Shown here: positions 1 through 8,072 of the stretch, piece after piece
Layout of the letters: each line of letters starts with the position of its first letter
Numbering within the stretch: the first letter of the stretch is position 1
Source of the DNA: Algoriphagus chordae
GTDB taxonomy: Bacteria > Bacteroidota > Bacteroidia > Cytophagales > Cyclobacteriaceae
Direction of reading: 5' to 3'
DNA: 64,000 nt
Assembly: GCF_003254055.1 (NCBI RefSeq)
Contig: NZ_QKZT01000009.1
Span: 1 to 64,000 of the forward strand
Notes under the pieces: model-generated
The model's input: only the letters and a program-made list of their open reading frames with translations
Told to the model about the DNA's origin: nothing
The model's database searches: none
Position numbers and translations under genes: made by a program

Positions 1-231
1 ATAACGCAGCCAGTCACAATGAATATAACGGCTAGCCCCAGTCCAGATGCTTAGCCAAAATGAAGTCACAATATCTGCCGGATCATAGCCTCTGTTAGAT
101 CCCGGCTGAGGTAAATCAAGGGAGCTGAGATACTCCTCGATTCCAATCTGATCTACAAAACGCTTCATCAAACTCATTCCCCCAAAGGGTGTGACTGGCT
201 TGTCGGAATACTCAATCGGCAGATTAACCAT
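1..231 (-). CDS. IS1380-like transposase, N-terminal part (cut by window edge)
   Basis: The reverse strand encodes 77 residues from an ATG at 231 and runs off the left edge without a stop. The N-terminus has VTPFGG at residues 13-18, then a helical region, a conserved D-P-A-D-I-V stretch and the segment SFWLSIWTGASRY followed by DWLR. This pattern is known from the N-terminal part of IS1380-family DDE transposases. The catalytic residues lie outside the window. About 180 bp separate the start codon from the next terminator, so the insertion sequence should end in that gap. I could not place its terminal inverted repeat because the other end is not visible. Family assignment is by recalled motif, so fairly but not fully sure. 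Confidence 0.7.
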   Translation of the reverse strand, partial: MVNLPIEYSDKPVTPFGGMSLMKRFVDQIGIEEYLSSLDLPQPGSNRGYDPADIVTSFWLSIWTGASRYIHCDWLRY

Positions 232-410
232 TTTGGTGAGATTTAATTCTATTAAAAATCGTGGTTTTCTATTCCCTTTCAAAGATTTTGGATCACTTTA
301 CTATTCCTATTGCATAATTGGGGTTTAAGAACAGTAGGAAACCAATTGATGTTTTGAAAATCTCAAAGGTTATCAAAACGCCGCGTCGTTGCGAAAGATT
401 AGATTACAAA

Positions 411-444
411 AAAACTCCGTGTGAAATCAATCACACGGAGTTTT
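411..444 (-). terminator. Rho-independent terminator of the minus-strand lipoprotein gene
   Basis: A perfect 14-bp inverted repeat (411-424 and 431-444) encloses a 6-nt loop. Read on the minus strand it is followed by a run of seven T. It lies 27 bp past the stop codon of the gene at 471-1274. Confidence 0.9.
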
Positions 445-470
445 AAGTGTCAGACTTAATGGCTTTTAGA

Positions 471-1274
471 TTAATCCTTCAAAGTTACTGTTCTAGTTAC
501 GTCGTTAAATCCACCTGGGATCAAAGTTCCGTTTGAATCAAGCAATTCCAATTTGACAGTTACTTCACCTTTAGGAAGGCCTTTGATTACATAAGGAGCC
601 CATTCAGTGATCATAAATTCCTGACCGTTGATAGTTGCTCTTACTTTATTTCCATCTTCAGAAAGTGTGGTGTTTAGCAAGAAGAAATCAAGCAATAAGT
701 TTTCAGTATCTGCTCCGCTATACTCACCTTTTGGACGACTATAGATCATAGTAGGCTTATCGAGATCTACATTCTTATCATCACTAGCTGCACCAACCAC
801 AAATTTTTTGGCAATGAAAGATTGATCATTCTTCACTGACTCATGGTAAGATCTACTCAAGAATGCTACCAAGTAATGTGTTCCTTCTGGCATCTCACGC
901 TTAAATTCAGGCTCGTAGTGAGCAGAATAAGGCTCATTATCCAAAATAAAATGAATGTGTTGACCTTTGTCGGAATTAGCCAAGTTCTCGGCCATACCCG
1001 TACGCTCAGTTACTTCGCCCAAGTTGTAGTCCTTCACATCAAATGAAAAATCAACTTCACCTGCTTTCGCAATTGTAGTGCTGGTTGGTTTTTTCAAAGT
1101 CAAAGAGGAACTCAAATAAGCTGGAGAATCGCTGAATTTCTCAATCGAAATCTCTGCAGGAGCGGCCACTTCTGTCTCCATTACCACTAGTTCTTCATTT
1201 TCCGCTTTTTTCGGTTGACAACTTACTGCTATCAACAATGCCGCAGCAGCCGTACCTAATATTTTAACATTCAT
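471..1274 (-). CDS. Exported lipoprotein of unknown function with a His-rich HIHFILD motif
   Basis: A 267-residue protein. The N-terminus is a lipoprotein signal with lipobox AVSC (Cys19), so it is probably anchored in the envelope. The body is mostly beta-strand-like with a central segment QHIHFILDNEPYSAHYEP, which carries three histidines and acidic residues that could bind a metal. That reading is inference. The second half contains a short Ig-like stretch (KGLPKGEVTVKLELLDSNG). Similar lipoproteins occur in Bacteroidota, but I cannot name a function. It is monocistronic, with its own terminator downstream and about 420 bp of upstream intergenic DNA. Confidence 0.8.
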   Translation of the reverse strand: MNVKILGTAAAALLIAVSCQPKKAENEELVVMETEVAAPAEISIEKFSDSPAYLSSSLTLKKPTSTTIAKAGEVDFSFDVKDYNLGEVTERTGMAENLANSDKGQHIHFILDNEPYSAHYEPEFKREMPEGTHYLVAFLSRSYHESVKNDQSFIAKKFVVGAASDDKNVDLDKPTMIYSRPKGEYSGADTENLLLDFFLLNTTLSEDGNKVRATINGQEFMITEWAPYVIKGLPKGEVTVKLELLDSNGTLIPGGFNDVTRTVTLKD

Positions 1275-1321
1275 AATTTTCAGTTTTTGATGATTGTGTT
1301 TTCAATATCTCTTAGTCTCAA

Positions 1322-1432
1322 ATGCCATTCCATCGCTAGTTGGAAAAACTTGAGAACGCGAAGTTATTCAACTCAAAATTAAATTCACCTATTTCAGCGA
1401 TTGATTTCCCTCCAAAATCAGTCGAAATAGGT
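1322..1432 (-). promoter_or_regulatory. Possible regulatory region upstream of the HIHF lipoprotein gene
   Basis: The 420-bp gap 1275-1694 holds no gene. Two signals are visible: a TGGCAT box on the minus strand (1327-1322), and a 9-bp inverted repeat ACCTATTTC / GAAATAGGT (1387-1395 and 1424-1432) centred about 82 bp upstream of it. A separate hairpin TTGGGG-N8-CCCCAA lies at 1578-1597 without a T-run. The layout loosely resembles the promoters of the permease operons further right, but the palindrome differs and no -12-like element is evident. Confidence 0.2.
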
Positions 1433-1694
1433 CAAGAGACTTAGTATAAGCCAGATTTCAGCTAGTTTCTGTAATTCATCTGAAGCTGTAATCCAGAGCT
1501 ACATTAATATAATTTTAATAAGCCAGACTTTCAGAAAGTAAAAATCTGATGCTAGTCATGTGCCTTAATGCCCTCTATTGGGGAAAATATCCCCCAAGAA
1601 TCCGAGCTTCTAAAAATATGGCTATTATCCCAAAAACACCTGATGCAGGCTCCAATCCTTCATTCTGCGTATTAATCCATTGACAACAAAATCC

Positions 1695-2645
1695 TCAGCC
1701 CTGCATTTCCTTGATCTCTCCTATCAGTTCAGCTAGTCTAGCACGCAACAAAGGCGGCTCCTTGACCAATACCATATCTCCCAGTGAAATTATCCAGCGC
1801 ACAAAACCTTCAATGGAGGAACTCATAAAAGTCATTTCCGTCAGTTTATCAACCCTCTTCTCTGACACGAAACCATTGTTATATTTGGAATTAGCTATGT
1901 ATTTCAAAGATCCATCAGGCACTTCCAAGATGATTTGATATAGCTTTTGCTCACTGGCTATTTTGTCCAAATAGGACTGTAGCGATGGATGCTTTGCTGT
2001 AGAATAGGAAATATCCGTGATATCAAGCACAGTAAATCTATCTAAGCGAAAAGTACGGTAATCCTTTCTCAATCGGCAATAGGCCATCAAATACCACTGT
2101 TCATAGGAATGAAACAAACCGACAGGCTCTAGTTCTCTATGGGTCGTATGTTCAGGATCAAAGGTAACGTAGGTACTAGCTATCACTTTTTTCTCCGAAA
2201 TAGCCTGCAAGACAAGTTGAAAAGCCTTGCTGGACATATTCATCGATCTTGAGGAATTCGTCTTCAGTACCTTAATTGTATCCTCCACTTCTACCAGAAA
2301 ATCCTTCTCGGTGGATTTCAGCACAGCCTTGATTTTGATCAAGGCTTCTTTAAAAGATTTGCTATTCTGGGCATCAAGTGATTTTTCCACCATCTTCTCA
2401 GCAACCAAAAGTGCCAAGGCCTCCTCTCTGCTAAACATGATAGGCGGAAGTCGATAACCCTCCACCAACGAATATCCCTGCCCAGCTTCTCCGATGATAG
2501 GAACTCCTGACTCTTCCAGAGATCTTACATCTCTATAGATCGTCCGCAAACTCACCTCAAAACGTGCAGCAAGCTCAGATGCTCGCACCCTTCGCTTGGA
2601 TTGCAGATGGGTAAGTATGGCGGTAAGTCGGTCTATTCTGTTCAT
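1695..2645 (-). CDS. WYL-domain transcriptional regulator (YafY-type, DeoR-like HTH)
   Basis: The frame is open from 2705, but the family N-terminus MNRIDRLTAILTHLQ starts at the ATG at 2645, which I prefer. The first 60 residues are an HTH_11-type winged helix (ASELAARFEVSLRTIYRDV, then a wing with GQGYSL). The central part is a WYL domain with QWYLMAYCRLRKDYRTFRLD (around residues 190-210), thought to bind a ligand or single-stranded nucleic acid. A C-terminal WCX-like extension follows. About 316 residues is the usual length. It is divergent from the DinB-like gene at 2783, and the shared ~137-bp region suggests it regulates that gene, itself, or both. This is a common arrangement but not shown here. 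Confidence 0.88.
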   Translation of the reverse strand: MNRIDRLTAILTHLQSKRRVRASELAARFEVSLRTIYRDVRSLEESGVPIIGEAGQGYSLVEGYRLPPIMFSREEALALLVAEKMVEKSLDAQNSKSFKEALIKIKAVLKSTEKDFLVEVEDTIKVLKTNSSRSMNMSSKAFQLVLQAISEKKVIASTYVTFDPEHTTHRELEPVGLFHSYEQWYLMAYCRLRKDYRTFRLDRFTVLDITDISYSTAKHPSLQSYLDKIASEQKLYQIILEVPDGSLKYIANSKYNNGFVSEKRVDKLTEMTFMSSSIEGFVRWIISLGDMVLVKEPPLLRARLAELIGEIKEMQG

Positions 2646-2782
2646 GAAAAATACATGTGGAGCTTCAAAGTAAAGAAAGTTGAAAAAATTCAGAAAATCT
2701 TTCATTTCCTAAAATCCTACTGACATAGGGCTGACACTATCCGGTTGTTAATTTGAGTATTCTTAAACAAAACATACGTACA

Positions 2783-3277
2783 ATGGAAACGACAACATCA
2801 TCGACAAGCGCTCAAATCATCGACAAAGATCAATTGCTCACACACTGGCTAGGACATCGTAAAGTCACCCGCAGAACTCTGGAAGCTTTTCCTGAGAAAG
2901 AATTGTTCGAATTCAGCATAGGCGGAATGCGGACTTTTGCGCAGCTAATAAAAGAAATGCTGGCAATGGATAGCACGACTGCTAGAGGCTTGGCCACGTC
3001 AACTTGGGAGGCTCTTGACGAGGAAAAAGCTGAACTAACTACAAAAGCTGAACTTCTGGCTAGTTGGGATAAATCCACAGAAGAAATCCAGGGATACTGG
3101 AAGGATATTACTATGGAGGAATTCCAGAAGCAAATAAAAGCCTTTGGACAATATGATGGCACAGGTTACAGCATATTATTCTACATCATAGACAATGAAA
3201 TTCACCACCGAGGCCAGGGTTTCGTGTATCTGCGAGCCTTAGGTATCACTCCTCCAAACTTCTGGGAGCAGTATTAA
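2783..3277 (+). CDS. DinB-family protein with altered metal-ligand positions
   Basis: A 164-residue protein when started at the ATG at 2783 (METTTSS). The frame also offers an ATG-less extension to 2753, but that overlaps the regulator's promoter region. The four-helix DinB/YfiT fold is indicated by a long first helix (LLTHWLGHRKVTRRTLEAFP) and the C-terminal motif DNEIHHRGQ followed by YLRALGITPP. Typical DinB proteins bind a metal with one His in helix 2 and an H-x3-H pair before RGQ. Here helix 2 reads EMLAMD with no His, and the first His of the pair is Asn, so metal binding may be lost or changed. Some members are thiol transferases. The role of this one is unknown. Confidence 0.82.
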   Translation: METTTSSTSAQIIDKDQLLTHWLGHRKVTRRTLEAFPEKELFEFSIGGMRTFAQLIKEMLAMDSTTARGLATSTWEALDEEKAELTTKAELLASWDKSTEEIQGYWKDITMEEFQKQIKAFGQYDGTGYSILFYIIDNEIHHRGQGFVYLRALGITPPNFWEQY

Positions 3278-3463
3278 TCTTCATCCGGTCGAGGTTTGTT
3301 TCATCATTGACCATTTTATAGCATTCTGTGATGGTACAAAGCTCGGCTACAAACTTTAACTATTTAGAAATAAACTCCTTACACAAAATATTATCCTTAC
3401 TGTAGCGAATCAGACATCATATGCGTCTTGGTTATGATTAAAAACTAAAACTAACAATTACAT

Positions 3464-4186
3464 ATGATGAGTCTTAAATCATTTGCGAACACGAATCTTA
3501 AATCTCTGGCTTTCCTAGCCTTAGTGGCGGGGGTAATGGGGTTGACCAGTTGTATGAATGACAACGATCCGTATGATTATCCTGACGCAGGTTATATTTC
3601 TATTTACAATGGTGCTCCAAGTAGCCCAGCTATGATTGTATATGCGGACCAAAACAGGGTAAACGATTTCCCACTGAAGTATTCTGATGTTTTATCTTAC
3701 AAAAACTTCTTCCCTGGAGACAGACTCTTCAAGTTTTCGGAAGCGAATTCTTTGACTTCTCTTTTGGAAAAGCAATTTGAAATCAAAGTAGATTCTGTTT
3801 ACTCTATGTTTATAGTAGAAGCTGCGGGGGAAATGGATGCAGTATTGGTAGATGATGATTGGTCAGAACCAACGGATGGAGAAGCGCAATTGAGAATGGT
3901 AAACCTCTCTCCTGATGCGGGATCAGTTTCACTTATGATCGACGAGGTAGAAACTCCAATGTTTACTGATCTGGCTTTCAAAGCTAACTCAGAATTTGAG
4001 AGCTTGGATAACAACACTTACAATTTGACTGTTGTTTCTAGCAGCGGGGAAGTCCTTGCTTCTGCGACCAATGTGGATCTGAAGGGAAGCAGAGTCTATA
4101 CTCTTGTATTAAGAGGATATGAATTGTCAACTGACCCGTCCAAAAAGCTTGATTTGCAATTACTGACCAACTATATAGACTATTAA
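3464..4186 (+). CDS. DUF4397-domain lipoprotein
   Basis: A 240-residue protein with a lipoprotein signal (hydrophobic LAFLALVAGVMG, lipobox LTSC with Cys at about residue 30). It is followed by a DUF4397 domain of the Bacteroidota type: ISIYNGAPSSPAMIVYAD, then the LSYKNFFPGDRLFKF segment and a second repeat starting LRMVNLSPDAGSVSL. Such proteins are surface or periplasmic beta-sandwiches of unknown function. Two ATG codons in tandem (3464, 3467) could serve as start. A strong terminator lies 20 bp downstream. Confidence 0.85.
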   Translation: MMSLKSFANTNLKSLAFLALVAGVMGLTSCMNDNDPYDYPDAGYISIYNGAPSSPAMIVYADQNRVNDFPLKYSDVLSYKNFFPGDRLFKFSEANSLTSLLEKQFEIKVDSVYSMFIVEAAGEMDAVLVDDDWSEPTDGEAQLRMVNLSPDAGSVSLMIDEVETPMFTDLAFKANSEFESLDNNTYNLTVVSSSGEVLASATNVDLKGSRVYTLVLRGYELSTDPSKKLDLQLLTNYIDY

Positions 4187-4206
4187 TCATTGCTTAATTG
4201 ATATTC

Positions 4207-4242
4207 AAAAATCCCGATCTAACTTAGGTTGGGATTTTTTTT
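4207..4242 (+). terminator. Rho-independent terminator of the DUF4397 gene
   Basis: A 9-bp stem AAAAATCCC (4207-4215) pairs with GGGATTTTT (4231-4239), followed by further T residues on the plus strand. The A/T arms also make it a plausible bidirectional terminator for the convergent acetyltransferase gene. Confidence 0.85.
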
Positions 4243-4278
4243 GTCCTAAAGACTGGGATTATTTCATAGTGCAGGATA

Positions 4279-4740
4279 CTACAAGTCTAATTCCATTTTC
4301 AGATCACATCTACAATATTTCCCCTCTTCAAGTTCGACTTCCTTAAAACCCAATTTTTCATATATCCTTAAGGCTGACGCGAGTTTGGAGTGAGTATATA
4401 GGATCACTTTCTTCCCTCCCATATCTTTGGCTTTTTGTAATGCAGACTTTGCGAGAATCATGCCCACACCTTTCCCCTTTGCACTAGCTGCTACACCCAT
4501 TTTGATGAGTTCATATACTTCATCGGATACTTTGTGAAGGCCTACTGTCCCTATAATTTCCTTGCCTATTCTGGCATAGAGTATAGTACCTCCAGGCTTC
4601 ACTATTATTTCCTCCGGGTTATCAAGCTGAGCCTGATCAAAAGGTTCAATAGAAAAAAGACTCTCCACCCAAGCTTGGTTTATTGATTTGAAAAAAGGAT
4701 TTAATTCAGGGGAATAGGGTAATATTTCGATTTGATCCAT
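4279..4740 (-). CDS. GNAT-family N-acetyltransferase
   Basis: A 153-residue single-domain GNAT enzyme. Acetyl-CoA-binding motif A is visible as ELIKMGVAASAKGKGVGMIL (about residues 78-97), with the pyrophosphate loop AKGKGVG. The C-terminal motif B region reads ALRIYEKLGFKEVEL. The substrate cannot be inferred. It is convergent with the DUF4397 gene and divergent from the RidA-like gene. Confidence 0.85.
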   Translation of the reverse strand: MDQIEILPYSPELNPFFKSINQAWVESLFSIEPFDQAQLDNPEEIIVKPGGTILYARIGKEIIGTVGLHKVSDEVYELIKMGVAASAKGKGVGMILAKSALQKAKDMGGKKVILYTHSKLASALRIYEKLGFKEVELEEGKYCRCDLKMELDL

Positions 4741-4814
4741 CAGAACAACTTTTAATATTTGGCTTCAAAAGTAAAAAGAATCTGCTAGCTTAGGAAAGCT
4801 AAAACAAGTCCGCT

Positions 4815-5324
4815 ATGAAATTAAAAAACTACTTATTAACACTAAGCCTTATCACTTTACTTCCTCTTTTATCTTTTGCCCAAAGCCCTGAGGCAAAGTT
4901 AAAAGAACTAGGACTCTCACTTCCAGAGATCACTGCCCCCATCGCCAATTATGTAAAATGGAAGCAGGTGGATAATATGCTTTATTTATCAGGCACAGGC
5001 CCTGATGTATTCGGGAAAGTCGGTGCTGAATTAAGCGTAGAGGAAGGCTATCAAGCAGCTAGAGAGACAGGGTTGGAAATCATCGCCGTGTTGAAACTGG
5101 CTACTGGAGGAGATCTTAGCAGGATCAAGCAATTCGTAAAGGTCCTGGGAATGGTGAATTCTGACCCAGATTTCTCCAAGCAGCCAGCGGTGATCAATGG
5201 TTTCTCGGATTTGATGGTAGAAGTCTTCGGTGAAAAAGGAAAGCATGCCCGCTCTGCTGTGGGAGTTGCGGCATTGCCAAATAATATGGCGGTGGAAATA
5301 GAAGTGATCGTGGAGATAGAATAA
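4815..5324 (+). CDS. Exported RidA/YjgF-family protein
   Basis: A 169-residue protein with a clear Sec signal peptide (LLTLSLITLLPLLSFAQ, cleavage after about residue 22). It is followed by a YjgF/YER057c fold of the longer YjgF-like type (LKELGLSLPEI, NMLYLSGTGPDVFG). The family's conserved Arg is present in KHARSAVGVAALPNN, and the domain ends VEIEVIVEI. Cytoplasmic RidA deaminates reactive enamines and imines made by PLP enzymes. A periplasmic version is less usual, and its substrate is unknown. Confidence 0.85.
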   Translation: MKLKNYLLTLSLITLLPLLSFAQSPEAKLKELGLSLPEITAPIANYVKWKQVDNMLYLSGTGPDVFGKVGAELSVEEGYQAARETGLEIIAVLKLATGGDLSRIKQFVKVLGMVNSDPDFSKQPAVINGFSDLMVEVFGEKGKHARSAVGVAALPNNMAVEIEVIVEIE

Positions 5325-5402
5325 GACAAAACGCCATTTTTAAAAAATTATCTGCGTTACAATTATTCCTCGTTTTTAATCAAATTCTTAAAAAATTTGC
5401 CA

Positions 5403-5458
5403 TATTTTTGCATCAAACCACATAAAATCTGATAATTATTAGATTTTCCATGTGGTTT
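5403..5458 (+). promoter_or_regulatory. Promoter-like -7 box followed by a strong hairpin
   Basis: TATTTTTG (5403-5410) matches the Bacteroidota -7 consensus TAnnTTTG. Just downstream an imperfect 16-bp inverted repeat runs 5415-5430 / 5441-5458 (AAACCACAT-AAAATCT against AGATTTT-CC-ATGTGGTTT, 10-nt loop, CC bulge), followed by T residues. It may be the terminator of the RidA-like gene. If the -7 box is used, it is instead a hairpin at the very 5' end of the HPP-gene transcript. Confidence 0.45.
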
Positions 5459-5500
5459 TTGCGATTTTATTTAAAAACTGATTTTTCGATTTTCATCCTG

Positions 5501-6133
5501 ATGAAGAAGCAGATACAGCGTGGAATCCGAGTTTCCCGCTACGTTTTTTACAAGGAAACCTTGGTAGATGCCAAGGAGCACTTTTGGTCCTTTGTAGGCG
5601 CTTTCGTAGGAATAGGTCTGATCACCTTCTTTCACAGTAACACCCTGAACGAGTATGAAAATCTATTTTTAATCGGATCTTTCGGTGCTTCTAGCGTGCT
5701 TGTTTATGGATTGATCGGAAGTCCTCTTGCTCAGCCTAGGAATCTCGTAGGAGGGCATGTAGTTTCTGCTTTGGTGGGAGTTACGGTGAATTTGATTTTC
5801 CCAAACACATTATGGATCGCAGCTCCATTGGCTGTTGCGCTGTCGATAGTCATGATGCAGATGACCCTTACCCTACATCCTCCAGGTGGTGCAACTGCTT
5901 TGATAGCCGTGATCGGTTCGGAAAAGGTGAAAGCCTTGGGATATATGTATGTCGTTTCGCCTGTATTGACTGGCTCCCTGATTCTGCTGGTAGTGGCTTT
6001 GGTTTTCAACAACATTACTTCGCATCGAAAATATCCATCCCATCGGTCTTTCAGGAGAACTTTGAAGTTATTAAGGAAGAAGAAGTTCTTTAGAAAAAGA
6101 ATGAGGAAAACACCAACTTCTCAAATCAACTAA
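5501..6133 (+). CDS. HPP-family integral membrane protein
   Basis: The frame is open from 5450, but that start lies inside a hairpin. The ATG at 5501 (MKKQIQRGIRV) gives 210 residues, normal for the family. Four to five membrane segments are visible, with the family signature HPPGGATAL in the loop after the third (about residue 125) and the usual GSFGASSVLVYGLIGSPLAQPRNLVGGH block before it. The C-terminus is strongly basic. Some HPP proteins are chloroplast nitrite transporters. The bacterial substrate is not established. Confidence 0.87.
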   Translation: MKKQIQRGIRVSRYVFYKETLVDAKEHFWSFVGAFVGIGLITFFHSNTLNEYENLFLIGSFGASSVLVYGLIGSPLAQPRNLVGGHVVSALVGVTVNLIFPNTLWIAAPLAVALSIVMMQMTLTLHPPGGATALIAVIGSEKVKALGYMYVVSPVLTGSLILLVVALVFNNITSHRKYPSHRSFRRTLKLLRKKKFFRKRMRKTPTSQIN

Positions 6134-6144
6134 AGACACCAATA

Positions 6145-6885
6145 TTATTGATCCACTTCTTTAGGTTCTGTATAAGTTAATTTCCCGTTCTCAGAAGTAT
6201 CAACATACACTTTCTCTGTTTTTCTAGGAATATCGAGTCCAGCATAATTCCCAATTGTTCCTGAAATCTCCTCGATATCACCAAAAACATTACAATTATC
6301 CTCCGTTTGTGACAGACTAAACGCTTTCACAGATTTAAAAGTCAGATCGAATTTTGGCCCTGATTTTAGGTGCAGAAATGAAAACTCAGAATTTTTAGAA
6401 ATAGTTACGTTGCTGTTTTCTGAAGTGATAAAAAGAGAATCTTGAGAAAACCCTATCAAATCAATATTATAGGTATTCTTAACTATCAAATGCTGCAGAT
6501 TACTTACTCTTAAAGTGTACCCACCATTTCTTGCATTGCGAAGATTTTTGATGAAAAGAGTATCATTTTTCACTATAAAATCTTGAATTTGTTCGGTCTT
6601 AGGTGGCTTAATCTTCCCTCCACTTACTTCATCGTATTCCAATTGATTAGTATCTCCAGAAAAAACTCGAAGGGTCGATGCTTCCTTAATATGGATTACA
6701 GAGAAATCCTGTAAGACAGTAGTTTCATTCCTCACATCTGTTTTAGATATTTTCAATTTCATAGACCCAAGACCTTTAGAAATAAGCAGCTTGGATGCAA
6801 AACCGCTAGAAACGATTAGCGAAGCCATGATACTCAGCCAAGCAAAAGTCAAAAAGTAAACGATAATTTTATTACTTGTTTTCAT
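6145..6885 (-). CDS. Membrane-anchored beta-rich protein in the ABC/GntR operon
   Basis: A 246-residue protein with one N-terminal membrane segment (about residues 8-30, uncleaved anchor or signal) and an extracytoplasmic body rich in short beta-strands (FSVIHIKEASTLRVFSG, LFITSENSNVTISKN). It resembles the GIN/DUF2807 beta-solenoid fold found in three other proteins of this window, but without glycine repeats, so the fold call is tentative. Its start overlaps the 3' end of the GntR gene by 14 bp, so it is translationally linked and the last gene of the four-gene operon. Function unknown. Confidence 0.75.
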   Translation of the reverse strand: MKTSNKIIVYFLTFAWLSIMASLIVSSGFASKLLISKGLGSMKLKISKTDVRNETTVLQDFSVIHIKEASTLRVFSGDTNQLEYDEVSGGKIKPPKTEQIQDFIVKNDTLFIKNLRNARNGGYTLRVSNLQHLIVKNTYNIDLIGFSQDSLFITSENSNVTISKNSEFSFLHLKSGPKFDLTFKSVKAFSLSQTEDNCNVFGDIEEISGTIGNYAGLDIPRKTEKVYVDTSENGKLTYTEPKEVDQ

Positions 6886-7249
6886 GGTCGTTGGATTGAA
6901 TGGTTTGAATCAGGGTTTGTAAATCCTCGGAATTGAGTTTGAGCACTTCTATCTGGTGTAGAATCGAGGGCAGCTCATTATTCAGAAAGGTTTGCTTTTG
7001 CATCTTGAGCAGATTTCGCTTGGCATCAGCAGCTACGAAAAAACCTATACCACGCTTATTTTCGATGATTCCCTCCTCCTCCATCAGCGCGTAACTTCGC
7101 ATTACTGTGTTGCGGTTTACCTCCATATCTACCGCCAGTTCACGCACAGAAGGTATCTTCTCTCCAGACACAATTTTCCCCTGCAGAATCTGGTCAGCTA
7201 CCCAGTCCCGGATCTGGAGAAAGATGTTTTTTGTTTCGTTAAACTCCAT
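6872..7249 (-). CDS. GntR-family transcriptional regulator, YtrA subfamily
   Basis: A 125-residue protein. The first 75 residues are a GntR winged helix (GEKIPSVRELAVDMEVNRNTVMRSYALMEEEGII), followed by a short C-terminal helical tail of about 45 residues in place of a large ligand-binding domain. That size is the hallmark of the YtrA subfamily, whose members repress ABC-transporter operons in which they sit. It starts one base after the permease stop codon and is the third gene of the operon. The palindrome at 8937-8956 before the first gene is the obvious candidate operator. Confidence 0.88.
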   Translation of the reverse strand: MEFNETKNIFLQIRDWVADQILQGKIVSGEKIPSVRELAVDMEVNRNTVMRSYALMEEEGIIENKRGIGFFVAADAKRNLLKMQKQTFLNNELPSILHQIEVLKLNSEDLQTLIQTIQSNDHENK

Positions 7250-7250
7250 C

Positions 7251-8072
7251 TTAAACCTCTCGCTCTTTGAGCTTTAAATAAGTGATCACAAAGGGCAGAA
7301 AAACAGCAAACCAAATAAGGATTAGGCATACTAGAATAAATAAGGGAACACCATCAAATACCTCAGGATTACCTATTGGGATACCAACAACGCTACCAGA
7401 GCTGCTAATTGCGGGATAGATTAACCAGCTTAAAGCATAATAACTTCCAAACATTAATCCCGCAAAAAGAATTATGGCGATTGGCATAGCTATAAAACTC
7501 CACTTGCCAAAAACAATTCCGCCCATAAACATCAGCACAGGAAGTGAAGCTATCAAGCCAATAAGTATCCAATAGCCAATATCAATGGTACCAGTGAGCC
7601 TAAATAGACTTAGAAGCTCTAACTTATATATCTCAGGAAGTGCAGTTTTACCTAATAGAGATTGTTGAATAAAATAATATACATCTACGGAAAAGTTCGC
7701 CCCTAGCCAAAACACAATATGGTAAAGTACCCATGGAAAGATCATGCGCAAAACAACCTGCACTAGAAACTTTTCCATTGTGCTTCCTGGTAGAGTCAGG
7801 TAGCGTATAGCAGTATTTTTCTCTCTCAAATCAATAAAACTCTGACTAATTCCAAACACAGAAAGAAAGACAAATCCACTGAAAAAGATTGAACTATAAT
7901 CCATAGTACCCCATACGAATCCTTCAATATTATTAAACCAGATGGTCAAAAAAATGCCAAAAGAAATCATAAAGACCCCAATTGTTCCTAGCAGATAAAA
8001 CCTCTTGTCCATCGCCCACTCATATCGGAATAGGTTTTTTAGACGCTGTAAACTGATTGAGTTAGCATTCAT
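7251..8072 (-). CDS. ABC-2 type transporter permease subunit
   Basis: A 273-residue polytopic protein with about six membrane segments (for example YLLGTIGVFMISFGIFLTIW near residues 26-45, and the last near 245-265), a cytoplasmic N-terminus and a charged C-terminus. It starts within the ATPase gene (4-bp ATGA overlap), showing they form one transporter. The sequence between segments 2 and 3 (YLTLPGSTMEKFL) resembles permeases of YtrB/YtrC-like Bacteroidota systems. Substrate unknown. Envelope stress or antibiotic response is a guess from the YtrA context. Confidence 0.82.
   Translation of the reverse strand: MNANSISLQRLKNLFRYEWAMDKRFYLLGTIGVFMISFGIFLTIWFNNIEGFVWGTMDYSSIFFSGFVFLSVFGISQSFIDLREKNTAIRYLTLPGSTMEKFLVQVVLRMIFPWVLYHIVFWLGANFSVDVYYFIQQSLLGKTALPEIYKLELLSLFRLTGTIDIGYWILIGLIASLPVLMFMGGIVFGKWSFIAMPIAIILFAGLMFGSYYALSWLIYPAISSSGSVVGIPIGNPEVFDGVPLFILVCLILIWFAVFLPFVITYLKLKEREV

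Noticed and set aside
232..410. Terminal inverted repeat of the IS1380-like element
   Set aside because: A candidate CCTATTGCATAATTGGGG patch near 310-330 was seen, but the other end is outside the window, so it cannot be confirmed.
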